30,259 bases of DNA. Source: DAOTTW01 sp034437615. GTDB lineage: Bacteria > Chloroflexota > Anaerolineae > Aggregatilineales > Phototrophicaceae. The stretch lies in assembly GCA_034437615.1 (NCBI GenBank), contig DAOTTW010000226.1:1-30259 (forward strand), written 5' to 3'. The notes under the pieces are model-generated. The model saw nothing but the letters and a program-made list of their open reading frames with translations. It was not told where the DNA came from and made no database searches. The stretch's first letter is position 1. Each line of letters starts with the position of its first letter. The translations under genes were made by a program, and so were the position numbers. Of this stretch, positions 15,671 to 22,783 are shown in pieces.

Positions 15671-15847
15671 GTAACGACTCAGCCCTCACCCCAAACCCCT
15701 CTCCCGAACGTGCCTTTGGCACTGGGAGAGCGGCTTTTAACAGCCTGCTTCCCCCTCTCCGTTGTTGTCTGGGTATGGTGAGAGAGGGAGATCGAGGAGG
15801 GGGTGAGGGCAAATTCGCGGGCAAAATAGGCCTACCTGAGTCGTTAC
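15671..15847. mobile_element. MITE-like element with 12-bp terminal inverted repeats
   Basis: The 177-bp segment is bounded by GTAACGACTCAG (15671-15682) and its exact reverse complement CTGAGTCGTTAC (15836-15847). A second inverted pair, GCCCTCACCCC (15682-15692) and GGGGTGAGGGC (15800-15810), continues inward. On the right side 25 bases separate the two repeats. Flanks are GCATGATG (15663-15670) and GCATGACG (15848-15855), a 7-of-8 direct match resembling a target-site duplication. The interior holds further GGGAGAG/CTCTCCC complementarity. No protein is encoded, so it would be a non-autonomous element. Together with the palindrome at 15577 it fills most of the 346-bp gap inside the ABC operon. 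Confidence 0.7.
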
Positions 15848-15864
15848 GCATGACGCTTGACAGC

Positions 15865-17517
15865 CTAGCGGTTCAGTTCCACATTCCACAGCGCAGCCGT
15901 ATAGGTGCCGCCGCCGCCGGGTTCAAAGCCTTCGATCCAGGGCTTCTGCAACCAGGAAACCTTGCTGTATGCGGACGGAATCACAACGGCGTCTTCCATG
16001 ATGATGTTGTGCGCCTGCTGATACAGGTCCTCGCGGGTCGCGGGGTCCAGTTCTGCACGCGCCTGATCCAGCAATTCGTTGACCGCTGCATTGTCATAGC
16101 GCATGGAGCCTTCACCCTGATAGATCAGGTAGTCGAACACGTCGGACGGGTCCACGAGGCCAGCGGCCCAGCCATTCTGGAAGATCATGGCGTCGTCCTC
16201 CACGATGCTATCCCAGTAGGTGCTGCCGTCTTCGATGATGAATTCGACCTCCATGCCGAGTTCGGTCAGCGCCTCCTGCCATACCACAACCTGCGCCTCA
16301 TCAGAGATGACCTCTAGCAAGTGAATCTCCATCACGGGCAAGCCTTCGCCATTCGGGAAGCCCGCTTCTTGCAGCAGTTCGGCGGCGCGTTCCAGGTCAT
16401 AGTTATAGATGACTGACGGCTCACTGGCTGGCATCGACGGCGGCAAGAAGCCCTGATCTGCTGGGAAGCGTGCGCCCTCTTCAAAGATGTCCCAGGCCGT
16501 TGAACGGTCGAGCGAGTGTGCTAGCGCCTGACGCACCAGCGGATTTTCGGCCAGGAAGCCCGTTTCCATGTTGAAGCCCCAGTAGCGCTGGTGCAGACCG
16601 GGCTTCTCGTTGAATTCCGCGCTGAATTCGTCGATGATGGCGGCACGCTGGCCCGATGGGAAGGCGAACAGGAAGTCAACGTTGTCTTCGCGGTAGTCCA
16701 GCAGTACGGTCTGTGCATCGCCGTAGTTGGTGAAGCGGATGCCATCGTTACGCGGCAGCCCTTCGATGTAGTAATCGGGGTTGGCTTCCAGGATCACGCG
16801 ATCCTCACGCAGCCATTCCACGAATTGATAGGGGCCTGTGCCAACGGGCGTATCGTTGAAGTCGTCGCCCAATTCCGTGTAAGCCTCTGGTGAGGTGATC
16901 GACACCATGCCGTTAATCAGGAACAGGCGGTTGGGAGCTTCCAGCGTGATCTGGAAGGTGGATTCATCCAGCACTTGCAAGCCGGGGATGTCCATATCAT
17001 CCAGCACCAGCGGCACCTCTTCAGCGCCTTCGTCAATCATGGCTTGCAGCGCTGCGGTGTATTCAGTCGCGCCTGCGATGGCCTGGAAGTTCGGGTTGCC
17101 GGATTGCAGCGAAATATCCTGGTCCGGGTGCAGCGCTACCTTGTAGTTCCACAGGATGTCACTGGCCGTGACTGCGCGGCTTTCCAGGTCTACATCTGCG
17201 ATGTCATGGAACAGCACGCCCTCACGGATGTTGAAGGTGAATACCTGCTGGCCGTCTGCGTTGGTGCTGACTTCCCAGCTTTCGGCAATGGCCGGGTCGA
17301 TGTCGCCCGTCACGCTGTTGTAGCGGGTCAGGCCCTCATAAATATTGCGGTTGACCGTACCAATGGAGATGGTATCCGCGATGAAGGGGTTCAGGTGCTC
17401 CGGGTCTACGGTGATCGGGTACTGGATGATGTCGGCATCATCCTGCGCACTGGCAGCGAATACCATGCTGACCAGCAACGCGAACATAGCAAAGAGGCTA
17501 AGTGTACGACGGTGCAT
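15865..17517 (-). CDS. Peptide-type ABC transporter substrate-binding protein (SBP family 5)
   Basis: The 550-residue extracytoplasmic protein has a signal peptide (hydrophobic residues 7-22, cleavage around A-S-A-Q); there is no lipobox Cys. It shows the SBP_bac_5 layout: N-terminal D-P-x-x-L-N-P-F-I-A-D segment, I-Y-E-G-L-x-R-Y-N (about 59-67), A-x-S-W-E-V-S (about 80-86), T-F-N-I-R-E-G-V-L-F-H-D (about 93-104), G-T-G-P-Y-Q-F-V-E-W (about 221-230) and R-Q-A-L-A-H-S-L-D-R (about 330-339). Family members bind peptides, but also nickel, sugars or opines; the ligand cannot be read from sequence. An AGGAG sequence lies about 7 bases before the ATG. It is the first gene of a minus-strand unit with the two permeases, separated from them by a repeat-filled gap. 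Confidence 0.94.
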   Translation of the reverse strand: MHRRTLSLFAMFALLVSMVFAASAQDDADIIQYPITVDPEHLNPFIADTISIGTVNRNIYEGLTRYNSVTGDIDPAIAESWEVSTNADGQQVFTFNIREGVLFHDIADVDLESRAVTASDILWNYKVALHPDQDISLQSGNPNFQAIAGATEYTAALQAMIDEGAEEVPLVLDDMDIPGLQVLDESTFQITLEAPNRLFLINGMVSITSPEAYTELGDDFNDTPVGTGPYQFVEWLREDRVILEANPDYYIEGLPRNDGIRFTNYGDAQTVLLDYREDNVDFLFAFPSGQRAAIIDEFSAEFNEKPGLHQRYWGFNMETGFLAENPLVRQALAHSLDRSTAWDIFEEGARFPADQGFLPPSMPASEPSVIYNYDLERAAELLQEAGFPNGEGLPVMEIHLLEVISDEAQVVVWQEALTELGMEVEFIIEDGSTYWDSIVEDDAMIFQNGWAAGLVDPSDVFDYLIYQGEGSMRYDNAAVNELLDQARAELDPATREDLYQQAHNIIMEDAVVIPSAYSKVSWLQKPWIEGFEPGGGGTYTAALWNVELNR

Positions 17518-17576
17518 AAAAAGGCTCCTATCTTATACCATACAAGGGACATTTCATTAAAACTTACTGCGCATCA

Positions 17577-17582
17577 ATTATA
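17577..17582 (-). promoter_or_regulatory. Possible -10 of the ABC transporter unit
   Basis: On the minus strand this reads TATAAT, about 60 bases before the substrate-binding protein start. No good -35 lies at 16-18 bases, so activator dependence or a different start is possible. Confidence 0.35.
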
Positions 17583-17660
17583 CACATTTTAAGGCTGATG
17601 CCACCTGCAAGCCGCAAAAGCACAGGCTGATTTTTTTGTGCAACCCTCACAGGACGAGCG

Positions 17661-17669
17661 TGCTACACT
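17661..17669 (+). promoter_or_regulatory. Extended -10 promoter of the Uma2-family gene
   Basis: TGC followed by TACACT forms an extended -10 (TGn plus hexamer) 30 bases before the gene start. No strong -35 is present, as is common with extended -10 promoters. Confidence 0.4.
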
Positions 17670-17699
17670 ATATTCAGCAAATCTCACAGGAGTTTTTCT

Positions 17700-18245
17700 A
17701 TGCAAGTACAGACGCGCAGCACCCACGCTGAATTTGAAGCCTTCATCCGGCAAGAACCCGATGGCGAGAAGCGCTTCGAACTCATCAACGGGGAGATTGT
17801 CGAAAAAATGGTGACACAAGAACACGGCTACATCGCTGGCTTGCTGATTACAGCCCTTAACGTTTATCTTGGCCAAAATCAAATTGGCCGTGCCTTTGTG
17901 GAAGCACGCTACAAGCTACCACAAGACGATGCCAACTCCCGCATCCCTGATCTGTCCTACGTTACACTGGATAAGCCGCTAATCAGGCATGGGGCAGCGC
18001 CGTACATGCCTGATCTGGCCATCGAAATTCAATCGCCGGATGACAGACCGAAGGAACTGCGCGAGAAAGCACGTTACTATCTGGCCAACGGCAGCAAGCT
18101 GGTCTGGCTCATCTATCCAGAATTGCAGCTTATCGAGACCTACAGCGCCACCGATGAGCAAATCCTGACTGCAAAAGATACACTGGATGGTGGCGACATG
18201 CTGCCCGGTTTCGCAATCGTTATAGCTGACCTGCTGACAGAGTAG
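17700..18245 (+). CDS. Uma2-family (DUF820) nuclease-fold protein
   Basis: The 181-residue protein matches the Uma2/DUF820 family, which is strongly expanded in Cyanobacteria and Chloroflexota and has a PD-(D/E)xK nuclease fold. Visible family marks are the N-terminal E-L-I-N-G-E-I-V-E-K-M (about 28-38), R-I-P-D-L-S-Y-V (about 81-88), P-D-L-A-I-E-I-Q-S-P-D-D (about 102-113) and the trailing K-A-R-Y-Y-L-A-N-G-S-K-L-V-W-L-I. The Asp and Glu in the last two motifs and the downstream Lys are the expected catalytic set. The biological role of the family is uncertain; transposon-linked and standalone forms exist. AGGAG sits about 7 bases before the ATG. It ends 24 bp before the MBL-fold gene and is probably co-transcribed with it. 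No transposase is adjacent. Confidence 0.88.
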   Translation: MQVQTRSTHAEFEAFIRQEPDGEKRFELINGEIVEKMVTQEHGYIAGLLITALNVYLGQNQIGRAFVEARYKLPQDDANSRIPDLSYVTLDKPLIRHGAAPYMPDLAIEIQSPDDRPKELREKARYYLANGSKLVWLIYPELQLIETYSATDEQILTAKDTLDGGDMLPGFAIVIADLLTE

Positions 18246-18269
18246 GCCGATAACCATAGAGGAGCTACA

Positions 18270-18998
18270 ATGCCAAAACTGACAGATCATGTTTACGGTG
18301 TGCTGACCTTCGGCGCATCGGTCAACGGCTACATCATCGAAAACCCGCAGGACGATGGCAGGCTGACGCTGGTGGATTTTGGCGCTGGCGACGGTTTCCT
18401 GAAGGCGATCAAGGCAGAATTGGCCAAGATGCAAAAGAAAAAAACGCTGGCGGATGTCGCCTACCTCATCCCCACCCACGCGCACCCCGACCACTACGGC
18501 GCACTAGCCGCCGTGCAGAGAGAATGTGACGCCACCACCATTGCGCACAGCGTAGATGCCCCTGTGATACGCGGTGAGCATCCCGTGCGCTACGCCGACC
18601 CCGAAACGCTGGACTTCGTAAATAAGCTGATTGGTCGCATTATGCTACCGTCAGCGCCACCTGCTGCGCGTGTAGATCGCACGGTTGAAGGCGGTGAAGT
18701 GCTGGATGAGGTCTACCCCGGTGCACAGGTCGTGCATTTACCGGGCCACAGCCCCGGTCAGATTGGGCTATACCTGCCGGATGAACGCACGCTCATCGGC
18801 GGCGATGTGATGTCACGTTTGCCCTGGGGCCTCTACGTGCCAATTAAGGCGGCATCACCGGATTGGGCAGGCGTCAAGCGCTCGATTAAGCGCGTGGCCG
18901 AGATGGACGTGGCGAATATGCTGGTGGGGCACGGTCCGCCGACCATCGGCAACGCCGGAGCGCAGATCGCCAAATTTGCGCAACGCCTGACGATCTAA
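18270..18998 (+). CDS. MBL-fold metallo-hydrolase
   Basis: The 242-residue cytoplasmic protein has the metallo-beta-lactamase fold signature T-H-A-H-P-D-H-Y-G at about residues 69-77 (H-x-H-x-D-H), a downstream metal-binding H-L-P-G-H-S-P-G (His at about 155), G-G-D-V (bridging Asp at about 173) and C-terminal G-H-G-P-P (about 214). A dinuclear zinc or iron site is therefore complete. The H-S-P-G-Q form resembles glyoxalase II-like and general MBL hydrolases rather than antibiotic-resistance enzymes, but the substrate cannot be inferred. There is no signal peptide. A strong GAGGAG lies 6 bases before the ATG. It follows the Uma2-family gene, which gives no functional clue. Confidence 0.92.
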   Translation: MPKLTDHVYGVLTFGASVNGYIIENPQDDGRLTLVDFGAGDGFLKAIKAELAKMQKKKTLADVAYLIPTHAHPDHYGALAAVQRECDATTIAHSVDAPVIRGEHPVRYADPETLDFVNKLIGRIMLPSAPPAARVDRTVEGGEVLDEVYPGAQVVHLPGHSPGQIGLYLPDERTLIGGDVMSRLPWGLYVPIKAASPDWAGVKRSIKRVAEMDVANMLVGHGPPTIGNAGAQIAKFAQRLTI

Positions 18999-19164
18999 TG
19001 GATAGACGAAAGCCTCTCGGCCTTCCCATCAGAACCAGACATTTTACCCACTGATAAGTAACCTGATAAGTTCGCTATCTGCCCACGCTGCATATCGCAC
19101 ATATCACCCTGCTTTATCCCAAGAACCACAACAGGTCGCCCCCCCACCTGCCCTACCGGGGTAT

Positions 19165-19181
19165 GCTAGCACTGTGCTAGC
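19165..19181. promoter_or_regulatory. Perfect inverted repeat GCTAGCAC-T-GTGCTAGC
   Basis: Two 8-base arms are separated by a single base, 64 bp upstream of a good -35 for the mosaic surface protein. The short spacing and symmetry suit a helix-turn-helix operator. The identity of any regulator is unknown. It lies in the 353-bp gap 18999-19351, which also holds direct repeats at 19051-19071. Confidence 0.4.
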
Positions 19182-19200
19182 AGCACAAACGGCATGGCAA

Positions 19201-19220
19201 GGGCGCGATGCATTGCGCCC
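19201..19220. repeat. Single-hairpin intergenic repeat
   Basis: GGGCGC-N8-GCGCCC, similar in core and loop (GATGCATT) to the hairpin at 8192-8211. It sits between the inverted repeat at 19165 and the promoter at 19246. Confidence 0.55.
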
Positions 19221-19245
19221 AGCGTTAGCGGCGCATACGCGCATT

Positions 19246-19275
19246 TTGCCCAGACTCATCTAAGCGCGTTATACT
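19246..19275 (+). promoter_or_regulatory. Promoter of the PBP-SH3-CARDB mosaic gene
   Basis: TTGCCC (19246-19251), an 18-base spacer and TATACT (19270-19275) match the consensus at four and five of six positions, 77 bases before the chosen start. Confidence 0.55.
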
Positions 19276-19351
19276 ATTTGCAAGGATTTGATCGTGACCT
19301 GCCCTGGTCATGCAATCAGGGCAGCCACCAAGAAGAAAGGACGTTTTTATT

Positions 19352-21535
19352 ATGCTACAACCAATGCAAAGACACTTATGGGGTTGGGGCAGGGGTATCA
19401 CCCTGCTGACGCTGACGCTGCTGGCAGCGCTGGCCTTGCTGCCGACCTTCGGGCAGAGCGGGCCGGTTTTCCGCATCGGGGTGATTGACGAGGCAGGCGG
19501 CGACCTGCTGCAAGGGGCACAGCTTGCCGTGCAGCGCATCAACGAGGCGGGCGGTGTGCGGGGTGCTGATGGCACCCTGTTTCGCCTGGAAATCATCCAG
19601 CAAGCCGACGCCGACATCAGCGCAGCCGTGGACGCACTTGACGAGGCCAGCGTGATTGCTGTCGTCGGTCCGCAGAGTGCTAGCGATGTGCTGTCGAACC
19701 TGACTGCTTTGCAGAGCTTGGGCGTGCCGATACTGACCCCGGCATTGGATGACACCTTGCTGGCTGTCGATACCAGTGAACGCATTGTGCGCATCCGTGC
19801 GCAGGAAGTGTTGCAGGGGCGTGCATTGGCCAATTACGTCGTCAATGACCTGGGTGCGCGTGATGTAGCAACCATTCAGTTGGATGTCGAAAGCACCGCT
19901 GGGGTGGTTGGCTTCACGACTGCGCTGGCCTCACAGGGCGTTAATCCCTCGGATAGCTTCCTGCTGAGCAGCGATGCCTCGCTGACCAGTCTGATTCAGG
20001 ATGCCGTCGCAGCAAACCCGGATTTCATCGCCATCTACGGCCCGCCTACTACATCCGCGACGACCTACCTGGGTTTGCGTGCCGCTAATTACACAGGGGA
20101 TATTTACTATCGCGATGCGGGTACGTCCGCCTTTCGGGATGAACTTCCAGACGAGCAACTACCGGGCGTCTACAGCAGCACCACCTGGTCGTATGCCGCC
20201 AGTGATGCCAGCAGTCAAGCGTTTGTGCTGGCTTACACAGCGGCCTTCGGTGAAGTTCCTGGCCCAGTGTCAGCCGCCAGTTATGATGCGGTCAATCTGT
20301 TGGCGACGGCCATCGGTGCCCCCGGCGACCTACTCAGCAACTTGCTAAACATCAACGATTACAACGGCGTACAGGGCACGCTCGACCCGGCAGCGCTGAC
20401 CGATGGCGAGACCAGCACCAATGTCACGATTACGCGCCTGGGCACATTTGGCGCACCGCAGCCCGTCGCCCGTTACCTGGGGTCGGTGCAGATTGACATT
20501 GATGATAGTGATAGTGGCACAGGCGTCATCAGCCCAGGGCCAGCCCTGCCAACAATCGCGCCGCCCGCCACCGCAACGCCAGATGGTGTCTTCCTGACCG
20601 TGACACGCCAAATTCAGAATGTGCGCACCGGTCCGGGGCTGGTCTATGATGTACTCGGCCAATTGCGAGAGGGCGATCAGGTGCGCGTCGTGGGTGCAAA
20701 CGTCGATTTCACATGGTATGCGATTGAGTTTCGTGGGCAAACGGCGTGGCTGTCCCCCGGTGAAGTGGACATCTTTGGGGATCGCTCGTCTATTCCGCTG
20801 CTGGCGGCCCCACCGACGCCCACACCACCGCCCGCAACGCCAACACCGACGCCGCAACCGTTGCCGGACATTATCATCACCAGCGCCTCACCGAACCGCA
20901 TCACCATCGGCCAGCCCTTCTCGGTGGTTGTGAACGTGCTGAACCAGGGCGGCGCAAACGCTGGCCCCTTCGCCGTCGCAACGAACTTACAACCGGGTAG
21001 TGTCTTCTCGTCGTTCACGTTCAATAATGGGCTAGCTGCGGGTCAATCCGCCAGCGTCACCCTGAACGGTACGCTGAACGGCGCAACAGGACCGCAAAAC
21101 GTCGTGATCGTTGCAGACCTCAATCGGCAGGTCGAAGAAGGGCCACAAGGTGAGGCCAATACCGAGAGCTTCGTGTATACCTACGTAGCGGATCGCGCCA
21201 TTCAGACGCCGGGTGGCCTGGCGCAACTGATTGTGCAACCCGGTAGCGCCGTAACGTTGGATGCTGGCAACGCAGACATCAACTGGACAGGGCAGGAACT
21301 CGTCGCGCAGAATAACGCACGCATCAACCTGATTAACAACATCAGCAGCGTATCGAATGTCCACTATGACGCCATCGACGCCAGCCTGAACGCCTCACCT
21401 ATCCCGGTTTCGTTGTTGCCTGCGGGTCGTCTCGTCGGCTTCGTGACGGATCAGGGTCAGCGGGGTGTGCTGCGCATTGATAATGTGCTCAGTGGCGGCA
21501 ACCTGACGATCTCGTATCGGGTGTACGCGCCATAA
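19352..21535 (+). CDS. Exported mosaic protein: periplasmic binding domain, SH3, CARDB-like, unknown C-terminus
   Basis: The start at 19352 places a signal peptide at once (hydrophobic residues 16-33) and uses AAAGGA about 10 bases upstream; an in-frame ATG at 19310 would precede the Shine-Dalgarno. The 727-residue protein contains: a type-1 periplasmic binding fold like branched-chain amino acid receptors (about 37-395, with R-I-G-V-I-D-E-A-G-G, G-A-Q-L-A-V-Q-R-I-N-E-A-G-G-V and V-V-G-P-Q-S-A-S-D-V); an SH3 domain (about 412-476, N-V-R-T-G-P-G); a Thr/Pro linker (about 484-505); a CARDB-like immunoglobulin-type domain (about 506-608, with V-V-N-V-L-N-Q-G-G-A-N-A-G); and an unfamiliar C-terminal domain (about 609-727). 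No permease or ATPase is adjacent, so the binding domain probably senses or tethers rather than feeding a transporter. The domain order is clear, the function unknown. Confidence 0.88.
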   Translation: MLQPMQRHLWGWGRGITLLTLTLLAALALLPTFGQSGPVFRIGVIDEAGGDLLQGAQLAVQRINEAGGVRGADGTLFRLEIIQQADADISAAVDALDEASVIAVVGPQSASDVLSNLTALQSLGVPILTPALDDTLLAVDTSERIVRIRAQEVLQGRALANYVVNDLGARDVATIQLDVESTAGVVGFTTALASQGVNPSDSFLLSSDASLTSLIQDAVAANPDFIAIYGPPTTSATTYLGLRAANYTGDIYYRDAGTSAFRDELPDEQLPGVYSSTTWSYAASDASSQAFVLAYTAAFGEVPGPVSAASYDAVNLLATAIGAPGDLLSNLLNINDYNGVQGTLDPAALTDGETSTNVTITRLGTFGAPQPVARYLGSVQIDIDDSDSGTGVISPGPALPTIAPPATATPDGVFLTVTRQIQNVRTGPGLVYDVLGQLREGDQVRVVGANVDFTWYAIEFRGQTAWLSPGEVDIFGDRSSIPLLAAPPTPTPPPATPTPTPQPLPDIIITSASPNRITIGQPFSVVVNVLNQGGANAGPFAVATNLQPGSVFSSFTFNNGLAAGQSASVTLNGTLNGATGPQNVVIVADLNRQVEEGPQGEANTESFVYTYVADRAIQTPGGLAQLIVQPGSAVTLDAGNADINWTGQELVAQNNARINLINNISSVSNVHYDAIDASLNASPIPVSLLPAGRLVGFVTDQGQRGVLRIDNVLSGGNLTISYRVYAP

Positions 21536-21605
21536 ATTCACAGGGCCATAGCCGCGAGGCGGTGTCTTTTCAGGGGTAGGTCTTTGATGATTGGCCGTAT
21601 TTTAT

Positions 21606-21687
21606 GGCGGCTGACGCCGCCCCGGACACCCAATTGGGTGTCCTTACGGTTCACAGCGGTTTTGTAGGGACGTGCAATGGCACGTCC
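21606..21687. repeat. Triple-hairpin intergenic repeat, copy C
   Basis: GGCGGC-TGAC-GCCGCC (21606-21621), GGACACCC-AATT-GGGTGTCC (21624-21643) and GGACGTGC-AATG-GCACGTCC (21668-21687). It has the same order and spacing as copies A and B but different stem sequences in hairpins 2 and 3. It lies in a convergent gap; the rest of 21536-21757 shows nothing else. Confidence 0.85.
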
Positions 21688-21757
21688 GCCGAAATATCTG
21701 CACCTGAGAAGGGCTGGAGTGGGGTCATTTTTTGCGCCGGCAGAGCCGTCTAATTGC

Positions 21758-22783
21758 TTAACCTGATGTACTCGGGTCGTGACCCTCCCCTATGTTGATA
21801 TTGGCCGCTGCTATGTCTTGTTTCATTGGGCGCGGATGCTGCTTCAGCACGTAGAGGGGCCGCCCCTTGACCTGCTCGAAGATCATGCCGACGTACTGCG
21901 CTAGCACACCCAACGAGGTCAACTGCACGCCCCCGACCACCAGCAACACCACGATTACAGAGGTCCACCCCGGCACAGGATCACCGAAAAGCGCCACGAG
22001 CAGGATATAAACCAGATACAGCCCTGCCAGCGCGGTTAAGGCCAGCCCTAGCCATGTAATCAGCGTCAACGGAATCGTGGAGAACGAGAACAGGCCATCA
22101 CGGGCGAGGCGTAGGCTTTTCATCCAGGTGTAGGTCGGCCTGCCTGCAAAACGTTCGGGTTGGTCATAGGGCACGACGGCATAGGTGAAGCCTAACCAGG
22201 GCACCATGCCGCGTAAGTAGCGATGCGTCTCGCGCATCTGACGCAGAGCCAGCACGACTTCACGTGTCATCAAACGGAAATCCGCCGCGCCGGGTAACAC
22301 CGTGATGTTGCTCATGCGCCGCAGCAGCCAGTAAAAGCCATCGGCTGTCAGGCGCTTGGCAGCACCCAGGTCGTCGCTATCGCGGCGCAACGCATACACT
22401 ATATCCGCGCCTTTTTCATGGGCTGCCAGCAATTCAGGGATGACGGCGGGCGGGTGCTGCAAATCGCTATCCATGACAACCACCAGCGCACCCTCGGCAT
22501 GGTCCAGCCCTGCCGTTAGTGCGATCTGATGGCCGAAATTACGCGCCAGAGCCAGCACCGTCACGCGCTCGTCGCCTGCTGCAATCTCGTTCAGGATGCG
22601 CAGGGTATCATCGCCGCTGCCATCGTCCACGAACACCAGGTCATAGCGGATTTGCAACTGCTGCAATTGCGTGCTGAGGGCGTTGTAAAAGGCGTGTGCG
22701 CCGTCCTGCTCATTGTAGAACGGCGCGACAACGCTTAACTGTGTGATCGTGGCGTCTTGCGGGGACATGCGGCTATTGGTCAT
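21758..22783 (-). CDS. Family 2 glycosyltransferase, GtrB/DPM1-like
   Basis: The protein has 341 residues. The GT-A catalytic domain comes first: S-V-V-A-P-F-Y-N-E-Q-D (about 17-27), V-F-V-D-D-G-S-G-D-D-T (about 50-60) and the metal-binding D-S-D-L-Q-H-P-P (about 105-112), with A-R-N-F-G-H-Q-x-A-L-T-A-G between. Two C-terminal membrane segments (about 237-262 and 272-300) follow. This layout is that of undecaprenyl/dolichyl-phosphate glucosyl- or mannosyl-transferases such as GtrB, which load a sugar onto a lipid carrier at the cytoplasmic face. The ATG at 22783 overlaps the end of the upstream propeller gene by 11 bases, implying translational coupling; a second ATG at 22768 is possible. No flippase or acceptor transferase is adjacent. 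Confidence 0.92.
   Translation of the reverse strand: MTNSRMSPQDATITQLSVVAPFYNEQDGAHAFYNALSTQLQQLQIRYDLVFVDDGSGDDTLRILNEIAAGDERVTVLALARNFGHQIALTAGLDHAEGALVVVMDSDLQHPPAVIPELLAAHEKGADIVYALRRDSDDLGAAKRLTADGFYWLLRRMSNITVLPGAADFRLMTREVVLALRQMRETHRYLRGMVPWLGFTYAVVPYDQPERFAGRPTYTWMKSLRLARDGLFSFSTIPLTLITWLGLALTALAGLYLVYILLVALFGDPVPGWTSVIVVLLVVGGVQLTSLGVLAQYVGMIFEQVKGRPLYVLKQHPRPMKQDIAAANINIGEGHDPSTSG

Noticed and set aside
15775..16317. Open frame of 180 codons on the plus strand
   Set aside because: It starts inside the MITE-like element and runs antisense to the substrate-binding protein gene.
17700..18998. Toxin-antitoxin or defence pair made of the Uma2 and MBL genes
   Set aside because: Both belong to large general families; adjacency alone, with no antitoxin, helicase or methylase nearby, does not support a defence role.
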